Below, piece by piece: positions 21,035 through 30,658 of a stretch of DNA of 64,000 nucleotides. Positions within the stretch are counted from its first letter, which is position 1, and the number at the start of each line of letters is the position of its first letter. Below the pieces are notes generated by a model. The model saw only the letters and a program-made list of their open reading frames with translations. It searched no databases and was not told the origin of the DNA. A program made the translations under genes and the position numbers. Origin of the DNA: Meconema thalassinum (lineage: Eukaryota > Arthropoda > Insecta > Orthoptera > Tettigoniidae); contig OX336393.1 in NCBI GenBank assembly GCA_946902985.2, forward strand, positions 128,616,533-128,680,532, given 5' to 3'.

Positions 21035-21550
21035 TGCCCGGTTCACAATAGCTCGGGAACGAGAACGGGAACGAGAAGGAAGTTAAAATGCACGCTACCT
21101 TATGGGTCGATTCACAATCAATCTCCGGGGACGAGGAGCTAAAAGTAGCCCGGGAAGGCCAACGGGACACATGGTCAAGTTTCATGTTTGACGTTCTCGG
21201 AGCTTCCCCGAGCCAATCAGAAACGTTGTACCTGCACATGCGCAGTACGGAACGAGTAGCCAGTGATGTGAACATAACCTGTGAATGCGCTTTCTAAACT
21301 TGCTTCTCTAAAGCGCACAATTTGTGTTTAATAAAGTTATTACAACCTTATGAAGCATTTCAGTTGAGTAATTGGTGTTTATTAGTGGGCGCTTGCTGAT
21401 TGTTTTAATATTATTACGCTATAGCTGATTGCCCGCGGAAGTACAAGTTCACGTTCCCGGGCTAATTGTGAACCGGGGCCCCGGGAAGCTTCGCGTTCTC
21501 GTTTCCGTTCTCGTTCTGGTTCTCGTTCCCGGGCCAATTGAGAAACGGCC
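21035..21550. mobile_element. TTA-flanked MITE (PIF/Harbinger-like)
   Basis: Ends GCCCGGTTCACAATAGCTCG and, inverted, GGCCGTTTCTCAATTGGCCC, both leading into repeated GGGAACGAGAAC motifs. It is flanked by TTA (21032-21034 and 21551-21553), the typical Harbinger target. It sits at the right edge of the MADF element and so inserted next to it. The short frame inside (21088-21297) has no family resemblance and is not called. Confidence 0.82.
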
Positions 21551-21553
21551 TTA

Positions 21554-22063
21554 AGACTATGGCAGGTAGAGAGTTCCAGATCTAGTGACAGACTGCTCTG
21601 CTCCGCCGCAACGCTCAGGAGTCATACACGGCACATTTTCTCAAGGGAGTACCCTTCCCGTGACTTTAGGCCACTCAGTGAATATTATTTCAGTTCTATA
21701 GATCCCTTTTGGGGCGCCCACAAGTAACCGAACGTAGCAAATGTGAATACAAAAGAAAGAGAATCACCAGAAGCAGTGACGAATTGCACACTGATTTCAA
21801 AAAAGTCGACAATTTGTTATTAAACAAATGTTTATATAAATGAACAAGTTGATAGCCCCTACCCGAACTGTGTCACGTCGAGCCTTACTGTTGTGCTAGG
21901 TTAATGCACAATTATGTTGAAATGAGCGATTTCTCGCACGGGTCTCCTAGTTATTAATACGCATATTTTGTAAGGACTATGGATATTTGGAACTTCAACG
22001 TGGTGTACCACAAACATGTTGGAGGGCAGCAAGTGGCTCGCTGGCCATGAGTTGAAAACCTTT
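21554..22063. other. Unassigned stretch
   Basis: No open frame, repeat or known family recognised between the MITE and the hAT element. Confidence 0.5.
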
Positions 22064-22984
22064 GTCTAAACCCTGGGTGCACAACCCGCAGCTCGCAGGC
22101 CACTTGCGGCCCTCAAAGTCAGTTTATGCGGCCCTAGGAAAAATCTATTACACATAATCCAAAATTGACTCATCAACGCAGGGCTCAAACCACTAGACCT
22201 AGAATGCTGAAATTTTGCATGTTGGTTGATCCGAGTAGGTAGAGGCTCACTAAGAAACGGTTTTTTAAAATTCAATTTGTAAGTGTCCTTTTTCGGCCCT
22301 TTGGCACTGAGCAAGGACAGTCGGTACAAATATCGGATTTAGCTCATTTTAAGCCGCCAGATACGAGAAACAATACTCGGAGGTCCTGTAGGGACCCCGA
22401 AACACATTTTTTAATTTCCTAAAATGAACGGTTCCGGAGATATTCCCAAATAACTGTGTTCCCTCGAAGAAACAGATCAACGTTACAATGGCAACTGCTT
22501 AATTTCGCAGACCGGGGATAGTTTTCTGGCAAAATCTCGAAAACCGTTAGTTTTAGGGCCTTAAAACGCGGGGTTCGGTTGACGAACATTGCTCCTGGCA
22601 TTGATACGCGTAAAATGAGATATATTTTATTTATAGAGGTGGTTTTTCGGGTCGGATACGAGCGTGATTTTGAGTCTAATTTTATACTCTTTGAGCTGGT
22701 TATTGTAAGCGAGCTTTCGTATCTTTACGCTAATTTACAGTGTCAAGATGCTTCCTATTTTGCACGGTATGCTTTCATTTTCTTTATAAATTTGTTTTTT
22801 GTTAACTGTATATTTCTGTTTGCCAATATTGATCTGTTCTTTTTCGTTTCTTACCATGATCAGCAACCCATAATCACAGACGGATATGTCGTATTCTACC
22901 GGCTGTCACATTAAATTATTATTTTTTCTTAATTATTCTTACTGAGGAATTGGGCAAACTTATTTCAATAAAGTTGGTATTTTG

Positions 22985-23430
22985 TCTTTCACGGTCATTG
23001 AATCCCCGCACTAGGCACGGCTTAAACATTGAAAAGTTGCTATGTAGGACTTATGGACTAACGGTGCAGCAGAAAAGAGGAGAATTGAAGCGTTTGAAAT
23101 GTGGTGATACAGGAGAATGATGATCAGATGGGTAGATAGGGTAACAAATGAAGAGGTATTAAGACGAGTGGGAGAGGAGAGATGTTTCTGGCGACTGCTA
23201 ATGAAGAGAAGAGATAGGAGGGTAGGACACATCTTAAGACACCCAGGAATAGCAAGCTTAGTTATGGATGGGCGGGTCGAGGACAAGAACTGTAGGGGTA
23301 AACTAGTGTTAAACAGATTGCCTCGGATGTAGGGTGTGGTAGCTATGTAGAGATGAATCGATTAGCTCAGGATAGGGAGACATGGAGGGCTGCATCAAAC
23401 CTGTTAAAAAACGGAAGACTCAAACAACAA
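22985..23430 (+). pseudogene. RTE reverse transcriptase fragment in Helitron copy 2
   Basis: Uninterrupted version of the fragment in Helitron 1: a frame with MIRWVDRVTNEEVLRRVGEE, RCFWRLLMKRRDRRVGHILR, then HPGIASLVMDGRVEDKNCRG. The same RTE family occurs free on the minus strand at 27885-28940. Confidence 0.82.
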
Positions 23431-23675
23431 CAATCGGCAATTTTAATTACTTAGAGAGGCATGTGAGGCAAAAGTGTTTTGGAGAATTTCAATCCCTGGG
23501 ATGTAACACTGGAAGAGACTGCATAATGTACTGTACATCAGCGGCCAAGGTGAGAGATATTTAACTATAGGTCTATTAATAGCGATATGTTGACGTTCAA
23601 ATCATCAATAAGTATGGCGAAATTACATCCAGAATAGCTTAAGGAAGAATACTTTTAATTCCCCATATTCCGATA

Positions 23676-23910
23676 GATTTGCCATTCCAGTGTGCAAGAG
23701 TGCAGTTCCCTCTTCAAAAAATATTCGCAATTTCTTTAACAAAGCGCAATGACACACACTTAACAGTAGCACGTATACATTTAGACAAAACCATTTTTTC
23801 CCTTGGGCAACTGTAAGTGGCGTGCTCGCGAGCATCCGGACAACAAAATCATTATGTCTCAGCAGAAGACGTAATTTTAAATTGTGTTAACATAATGTAA
23901 CATCGAATCC
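23676..23910 (+). pseudogene. Helitron helicase C-terminal remnant, copy 2
   Basis: Reads PFQCARVQFPLQKIFAISLT, then LTVARIHLDKTIFSLGQL, a stop, and VACSRASGQQNHYVSAED. Same remnant as 7120-7365 with an extra stop and a short deletion before VILNCVNIM. Not functional. Confidence 0.8.
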
Positions 23911-24098
23911 TGCAGACTTTCACAACTCTATAAAATTCCCACTTTGCTGCTCATATCAATATACTGTATGTATCAGAATATTCTGAATTAAAGTGGACCC
24001 ACCTGTAGCCGCGATTGCTGTAATAGAATAGACCAATTATCAGCAATAATGCATCGTCCCCATTGCCTTGATCGCGGGCGAAGCCGCGGGTACCTGAG

Positions 24099-24189
24099 AT
24101 TTAAGTGATACGCTATTGGAGGTAAACTTGCGCATTGCCATCTCTAACATTGAACCTGATATTGACAGACTATTGAAAAATAAACAATG
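24099..24189 (+). pseudogene. hAT transposase C-terminal remnant
   Basis: The frame DLSDTLLEVNLRIAISNIEP followed by DIDRLLKNKQCQASH and a stop matches the C-terminus of zinc-finger BED/hAT transposases (LRIA..N..PD pattern). Everything upstream has been replaced by the Helitron and deletions. This is what identifies the surrounding element as hAT. Confidence 0.7.
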
Positions 24190-24509
24190 CCAAGCATCGC
24201 ATTAGGAGCATTAGGCTACTACTTGATTTGATGGTCAGTTTGACGATAGGCTATAGTCTACATTGTTTTTTATTTTTAATATACTTTGATGTTAAGAATT
24301 CTGCTTTTGTAAAAATAAAAATTTTACAACCTTGTGATCGTATTATTGATGTGTAACATCTTTCCACTCGGTTGCTGGATATTTTTGTGGGAGTGATTTT
24401 GAAAAATGGGACGGAAGTGTCTAAGACGCACTGCCAGTTGGATTGCATCCCTCCTGGCTGCTTTAGCTGGCAGTGGTAACATGTGGAATGTTTGTCACAT
24501 ACGTATTAC

Positions 24510-24810
24510 TTTGTAACAACCGAGTATCAAGAAGGCAGTGCGAGAGTAGAAATATCTAGTAGGCAGTGAAGAAAAAAAGTCAGTATCTATTAACGTAACT
24601 TAGTTACTGGCAGGAGAGTAATGTAACAGCAGAGTGTCAAGAAGGCAGTGCGAGAGTAGAAATATCAAGTAGGCAGTGAAGAAAAAAGTCAGTCTCTATT
24701 AACGTAACTTAGTTACTGGCAGGAGAGTGATGTAACAGCAGAGCATCAAGAAGGCAGTGCGAGAGTAGAAATATCAAGTAGGCAGTGAAGAAAAAAAGAG
24801 AGTCTTGGAA
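24510..24810. repeat. Tandem repeat, about 110-bp unit, 2.7 copies
   Basis: AAGAAGGCAGTGCGAGAGTA recurs at 24529, 24639 and 24748. Units also share AAATATC(A/T)AGTAGGCAGTGAAG and TAACGTAACTTAGTTACTGG. Internal to the hAT element. Confidence 0.9.
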
Positions 24811-24835
24811 TTGTTATGTATTATGAGAATGTAAA

Positions 24836-26263
24836 CAAGAAGTTCCGTGAAGAACTATACAGCCTACTTTTCATGCCAATGATTATTCTACAGTATATTA
24901 TGAACCTATCTAGAATAATGACGAAATTAAGTTGGTAATATCGAAATATCTAATTAGTTCAAATTAATATACCTGGTATAATATAGCCTAATAGAGCAAT
25001 ACAGTTGGCAGCCTTGGCGACTGAATATATTCTTAGTTCCATCTCTTAAGGTACAGAATACAAAATTTGGTTGAAGTCCAATGGAAGTTACATGCAGTTA
25101 GACACTGGATCTGTCAGCACACGTAAAAGCATGTTGCCAACAATACCATGCGTGTGCTGGTCAGAAATAATCTGAAATATTATGATATCTTTTTGTGCCA
25201 ATTTTGGATGAAATCTATTTGTTAGTATAGAAGTTACATGTATTTTAAAATTGGACATATCAGCAGGCATAGAATCATGTTGGCAGCACTGCCTTGTATT
25301 AATTACTCCAAATTAATCTAGAATGTCAGGTGCTATACGTGTGCAAAGTATAGAGCTGTTGGCTTGCATACTTTCTGATATATTGATATTAGGGTAAAAA
25401 AATATAGACAGCATTTATTAACAGTTGGCAGCCCTGATTGCTCTTAACAATACTTGCAGTCAAATCTGTTATGGTACACATAGCACATACAAAATTTGGT
25501 TGAAATCCAACTGATAGTATAGAAGTTACATGTATTTAAAAATAGGAACAAGCAGCAGGCTTATAATCATGTTGGTAGAACTGACGTATATAACTTACTC
25601 CAAATTAATCTAAAATGTCAGAATATACGTATGCATAGTTTAAAGCTGTTGGCTTGCATACTTTTTGATATATTGGTATTTGGATAAGAAAGAATAGAGA
25701 GAGCAATTATTAACAGTTGGCAGCTCTGGTGCTCTTAAGAATACGCTCAGTCATATCTGTTTATGTACAGATATTACATACAAAATTTGGTTGAAATCCA
25801 ATTGATAGTGTAGAAGTTATATGCATTTAAACATTGGACCTATCAGAAGGCTAAAAATTATGTTGGCAACACTGTCATGGTTGGCCTCCTGGAAATTAAA
25901 CTGAAATAGTATTATCTACATGTGTGCCAATTTTGGAATAGCTCCCATGCATACCTTGCAAGATATCCAACATGGAGCTCAAATTTCTAGTGCGTTTTTT
26001 CAGCAGTTGGTAGCACTGACATCATTTTCAAATATGGACGTGAGCTATTCCGGTGCACATCTTTACTCATACTAAATTTGGTTATGATTGCTGCAGCCGT
26101 TTAGGAGTTGATAGGGGGGAACACACACACAGCCAGACAGACAGACAGACAGACAGAAGGACAGACAGACAGACAGACAGATAGACAGACACACACACAT
26201 TTTCCCGGATCGATCTCATAAGTCTACTTTTTCCTCATTTTTGCAAAATGTGAAAAGTAGGCT
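24836..26263 (-). mobile_element. Y element: periodic non-autonomous element, Helentron-like ends
   Basis: Left end CAAGAAGTTCCGTGAAGAACT forms a hairpin (AGTTC.GTGAAGAACT) followed by ATACAGCCTACTTTTCA. The right end is AAAGTAGGCT, the inverse of that AGCCTACTTT, next to a second hairpin and an (AC)/(AGAC) microsatellite. The interior has boxes like GTTGGCAGC(A/C)CTG at 25004, 25133, 25279, 25424, 25571, 25716, 25862 and 26006, that is every 144-147 bp after the first. No coding sequence. The strand is given so that the hairpin end is 3'. Confidence 0.75.
26113..26203. repeat. (CA)n/(CAGA)n microsatellite within the Y element
   Basis: ACACACAC followed by many CAGA units with a few changes, then ACACACACA. 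The same type of tract sits at the same place in Z copies and in the Y fragment at 62988. Confidence 0.9.
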
Positions 26264-26687
26264 AAACATAAAAAGATTTTTTGTGTGTTGATGAAAGTCA
26301 AGGATAATAAAAACGGTAACAACTTCAAGGTAGGATAACATGTCAGATGTTACACATCATATGCGACTACTGTAGGGCTCGTATCTTTTTTAAAATTTTA
26401 TATACCCCTAAACCTTTTCGAATTAGGAGTAAGTTGATTGTAAATCAGTAATTTGAGAACTTAATAACGAAATTTGTCAAAATACTTCGAAAATGGATTT
26501 ACACAATTTAAAAAAATGGTATTGAAACATATTTTTGTCTGCTGGTAGAATAGGTTATTCAGATAATAGTAAAATGAGTAAGGTTTGGCAATTCCCTGTG
26601 CGGAAAGGTAACTTGCGGCCGCCACTTATTATGTAAAAATAAACTTGGGCCCCACTTACAAAAAGGTTGTGCACCCCTGGTCTATAC

Positions 26688-27240
26688 AGTAGCGAAATAA
26701 GGAACACTAACTTCGCTCACATTCAGACCTCAAATTCTCTACGCATTTATAAGAAACAGCGGGGCAGAACGAATATCAACACAGAGTAGGTAGGGGCCAT
26801 GAGCCTATTAACATTGTAATGGCCTCTATTGGCAATTATTGAAAGCTTTAACGCCCTTTCCTTACCACCGTGCCGGATGTTGCTCCAAAACTAACCATGA
26901 AATATATACTGCATCTATCAATCTCCGATGTAAACAAGAGCAGATGGTGGAATTGGCAACGCTTCTCCAGTTACTTGGATCTCAGATGGTTTTGACCCAG
27001 CCACATGTCCTGGTTCAGAGGTCCATGTACCTGCATACCACCAGTCGAGCCTGCCATTTAGCACCGTGGCCACTGAGCGAACCAATCCTCACTCCACAGT
27101 GTTGCCATACACTTCAGGGGATAATTCTACAATACCGGACATTTAAACCTTCTTTGTTGCAGGCACTAAATTTGGCAATTTATTTCCAAATTCATCAATT
27201 AATCTAATTTTTGATTATAATATTATTTTTTTACAAAAAT
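26688..27240. other. Unassigned stretch
   Basis: Contains an open frame (26839-27207, 122 codons) without recognisable domain and with a composition not clearly protein-like. Not called as a gene. Confidence 0.45.
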
Positions 27241-27415
27241 AAGTTTGGTGCTTTTCAGTCGGTCAACGCGATTTTACTCAAATGAGATGAGTTATTCCCT
27301 AATACTGAAAACAATTATATGAGATTAATAAATGTATGTATTTTTTTCAGTATTAGGGAAAAAACCATCTCATTTAGGTACAATCGTGTTGACCGACTGA
27401 AAAGCACCAAACTTT
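27241..27415. mobile_element. 175-bp hairpin MITE
   Basis: AAGTTTGGTGCTTTTCAGTC at the left is the exact inverse of the right end, and complementarity continues with small mismatches for about 75 bp per arm, so the whole element can fold on itself. One arm-like fragment (CTTTTCAGTCGGTCAAC) recurs at 56011. No clear target duplication found. Nothing recognised from 27416 to 27884. Confidence 0.85.
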
Positions 27416-27878
27416 TGTTCACTAAGGCAACACTGAAAAATGGCTTCAAACACCATAATATTATTTGTTTGTATTGCTTTTAGGGAGATAGAATTGCACT
27501 GTGGATATACAAAGATTGGTTTGAGTAGAATAAATAGACAGCAAAATCGTCCCGATGCGATTAATAGTGAGTACCAGAACTTTTTGTCTACAGAAACGAG
27601 GCACTAGTAATTGTTAATCTGTTTCCTTCCACCACATAATGCTCCCTATGTGTCGGATTCGTTGTTTGGAACCATTTTCTGTAACCGTCAAGTTTATATT
27701 AAACATTTTAAATCAATACTAAATGCAGTGCATACATTTGGATTGTATCGTATCACAAGGGGGCAATTCAAGCCAACAAATAATCGTAACTAAGTGTTAA
27801 CTAAACAAAAAACAAAATCCAATTCTGTAGATAGGCACACAGTTCGGAGTTTAATGACATTTTGACACCAGGCACTTC

Positions 27879-27884
<6 letters not shown>

Positions 27885-27911
<27 letters not shown>

Positions 27912-28940
27912 TACACTACGGTAGCTGAGGTTATGTGTGTGTTCAAGTCTTCAGTCTTTAGACGGGTTTGATGAAGCTCTATGCCTCCCTGTCCTGAACT
28001 AATTTTTCTTCTCTACATAAGGTGGCATCGGTAGCGTATTTGCTAGCATGCTGAGCTTCAATGCCCAAGGTCTTGGGTTCAAACCCGTCCGAAGTTAAAA
28101 ATCCCTCAGTATGCCTTCCTTCAGAGGGGAAGTAAAGCCGGCGCGGCGGTCCCATGTCATAGATTTATGCCATGAAAAAGAACCTTCCACTAACTTGGTT
28201 GTGTGAAGCCAAAATTTGTAGGTTAGAATTGATAATGCTCTATTAGCGCCAACGTTCGCCACCAGGTGCTGACTGCGATGCCATCTAGTAGCCAACTCCG
28301 CACGGTAGGTGTCGTGGACGGTAGCATTTGGTAGCAAAAGTAGGAACTACTTGAAATTACTGTCTGCAGTCCTTACTTGAATTTAAAACAGATAACTTAC
28401 ACCAATACAGGCATCACAATTAACACAGTTTATCAGACAGATTCTACACACACCCAAAGTACACGGGGCTACATGACCGCCCCTAAACTAAGGAACCAAC
28501 CAACCTTCTCTACATAGCTACCACACCCTACATCCAAGGCAATTTGTTTAACATATTCTAACCTTGGCCTACCCGTACATTTCTTATCTTCAACCATTCC
28601 TTTCAAAGCTGAGTTTGCTATTCATGGGTGCCCAATTGTGTGCCTTTACCAACCTATCTCTTATCTACATTAGCACCCGCCAGAAACATCTCTCCTCCCC
28701 CACTCTTCTATTATCCTCTTTACTGCTGCAGCAACAACCCAAGTTTCATTTCCACAGAGCGCCACACTCCAGTCAGACTTTTTTAAATGTATTTCTAATA
28801 CTTAGATATGGGTTTCATTTACGCAGATCTTCTGTAGAAAAAACTTATTTGCCTGTGCAAACTTCTTATATCCTCTTTGCTTCGTCCATCATTGGTTGTA
28901 TTGTTTCCCAAATTTCGCAAGTCTCCTACTTCCTTTAGAT
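27885..28940 (-). pseudogene. RTE-type LINE 3' part, split by a SINE
   Basis: On the minus strand, residues NLGNNTTNDGRS..DIRS, then a degraded SETW-like region, GGGEMFLAG (compare GEERCFW in the Helitron copies) and the terminal region up to a (ATC)n tail (27885-27911 on the plus strand). Many stops. SINE-A at 28020-28504 interrupts it between the 3' tail and the RT C-terminus. Same RTE family as the Helitron-borne fragments. Confidence 0.75.
28020..28504 (+). repeat. SINE-A copy 1, full length (tRNA-derived)
   Basis: Head with A-box-like GGTGGCATCGGTAGCGT and B-box-like CTTGGGTTCAAACCCG, then a body of about 400 bp ending in GGGGCTACATGACC and GGAACCAACCAAC. Flanked by the exact 12-bp duplication CTTCTCTACATA (28008-28019 and 28505-28516). 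The orientation follows the tRNA-like head. Confidence 0.92.
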
Positions 28941-28964
28941 TTTCAATTAAAAATTCGATGTTAG

Positions 28965-30117
28965 TAGGTATTTGTGTCTCCCCCTAATAACTTCTAAACG
29001 GATGGAGCGATTTCAATGAAACTCGGTAAGTACATAGCACTATTCAGGGCGACCCCGATCGTGCCTTTCAAATTTTGTTACGTCTCACCAATCCAACATG
29101 GCGGCTGAGCGAAATATTTCACCAGCATTCAATATCTCCGAAACTATTACCGATATCACCCTGGAATTTTGTACGGTGATCAAGGAAACAACTAGAAGTT
29201 CACCCATGTAACTTTTGAAAATCTGGTAACTACAAAACCAACATGGCGGCAAAGCGAAGTTGCGACATTTAAATACACGTTTGTCGCGATTTAACCAACC
29301 AAACGAAATGAAACATGATACAGCAAATGTTTATTCACATTGTAATACATTGGTATCTAATTTAGTTCAATTGATCATATAACCTCAAGATGGCGGCTGT
29401 GCGAATTTCGAAAATTAAGTTTTTATTTCTTGTGTACTAATCATGCGATCGAAATCAACATTTGCATAATGAACCTACACAATAATCATCATCTAATAGT
29501 ACATAACTCTATGGCCTACATATATTAAAATCCAACATGGTGACCATCCGAAATATTTAGACGGTTCTCAATATCTATTAATCTACTACAGCAATCAAAC
29601 TGAAATTTTGTAAGTGTATAGAAACTATAAGTATAAGTTCACCTATGGGACGTTCAATAACCTGGCGAGCACAAATCCAACATGGCGGCGACGCGAAATT
29701 TAATTATTCAAATGAACGTTTCTTGCGTTTTAACCATCCGAGCGCAGTGCAACTTGATACGGTATATGCTTATACAAATTTTAATCGACTGGCATCTAAT
29801 TCATTTAAATTATTTTCATAATCACAAGATGGCGGCTGAGCGAAATTTGGAAATCCCGCTTTTGTTTCTTGTGTCCTAATCATGCGATTGAAGATTGAAT
29901 AAAACACCTACACGATAATCTTCATGCAATAGTACATAAATCTAAGGCCTATAATATAAAAATCCAACATGGTGACCATCCAAAATATTTAGACGGTTCT
30001 CAATTTTTACGAATCTATTACAGCAATCAAACTGAAAAGTTGTATGTTGATAGAGGCAATTAATATTAGTAGGATATTTATGGAAATAAGCTATTTAGTT
30101 CTTCGCCGAACTACTTG
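28965..30117 (+). mobile_element. Z element copy 1, 5' end incomplete
   Basis: Starts in the region after the usual microsatellite (GTGTCTCCCCCTAATAACTTC) and ends with hairpin AGTTCTTCGCCGAACT followed by ACTTG. Boxes of the form A(C/G)ATGG(C/T)G(G/A)C occur at 29095, 29241, 29388, 29535, 29680, 29827 and 29967. Non-coding; the short frame at 29682-29879 crosses box units and is not a gene. Confidence 0.82.
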
Positions 30118-30238
30118 TTTTAATGTTACATTAATTTATTGATTTTCATCATAAATGTTTTCCTCGAGATTTTATGCACACCACATAGAAACTGTCTCAA
30201 ACCCTCCTGTGAATTGGCTAAGATGATAATGTCTAGGG

Positions 30239-30595
30239 CAGGGTTTCTCAACCAGTGGGTCGCAGGATGTGTATTGGGGAGGGGTTCGTGAGATACGGAG
30301 AAACAGTAAAAATAAAATGAGTTATTGCAGTTGTCTTTTTATTAAAAGAAGAATACACTCTCATTGTATTAAACTTTTTACGTTCTTTTATATTAATGAG
30401 AAACTATGTTTGTTTAGAATTAACCAATTTTTGAATTAATAATTTTAATATTAGTTACAAATATTTTTATGAATAAAACTTAACAATTATTGTATTTATA
30501 TAATTATCATTTTAACGTTAAAACTTGGGGGGGGGGGCGCCAAAATACTCAATCTAAAAAGGGGGTCGCAGTGTCTAAGAGGTTGAGAACACCTG
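30239..30595. mobile_element. 357-bp hAT-type MITE
   Basis: Ends CAGGGTTTCTCAACC and, inverted, CAGGTGTTCTCAACC. Flanks GTCTAGGG (30231-30238) and GTCTTGAG (30596-30603) form an 8-bp duplication with two mismatches. Contains a G9 run near 30529. Non-coding. Confidence 0.8.
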
Positions 30596-30658
30596 GTCTT
30601 GAGTAAATCGCAATGTGATTAAACATTTTAAAACGAACATACGCAATCAAAGAAGAAA

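Larger units (their letters stand above)
22144..24097 (+). mobile_element. Non-autonomous Helitron, copy 2
   Basis: Same family as 4596-7564: starts TCTATTACACATAATCC and ends with the GCGGGCGAAGCCGCGGG hairpin followed by TACCTG. The final CTAG is not present (CTGAG instead), so the right boundary is accurate to a few bases. It lacks the MITE and the 156-bp duplication of copy 1. It lies directly before the remaining codons of the hAT transposase. Confidence 0.85.
22072..26679 (+). mobile_element. hAT element with nested Helitron and Y element
   Basis: Ends are inverted: CCTGGGTGCACAACC on the left and, inverted, CAGGGGTGCACAACC on the right. They are flanked by 8-bp duplications GTCTAAAC (22064-22071) and GTCTATAC (26680-26687, one mismatch). 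A C-terminal fragment of a hAT transposase (24099-24189) lies inside. Most of the 4.6 kb is later insertions: the Helitron at 22144 and the Y element at 24836. Confidence 0.85.

Noticed and set aside
24500..24810. CRISPR-like array
   Set aside because: Units are contiguous 110-bp tandem repeats without spacers, in a eukaryotic transposon.
26839..27207. 122-codon open frame
   Set aside because: No domain, no codon pattern or neighbours supporting a gene; may be chance in unassigned sequence.
28020..28100. tRNA gene-like boxes (also near 17050, 20040, 34560, 55450)
   Set aside because: Each is the head of an interspersed SINE with a body and target duplications; no full cloverleaf was seen.
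29682..29879. Open frames inside Z elements (also 31402, 31917, 45912, 46166)
   Set aside because: They run across the 146-bp units, differ between copies and start at the ATGG of the box by chance.
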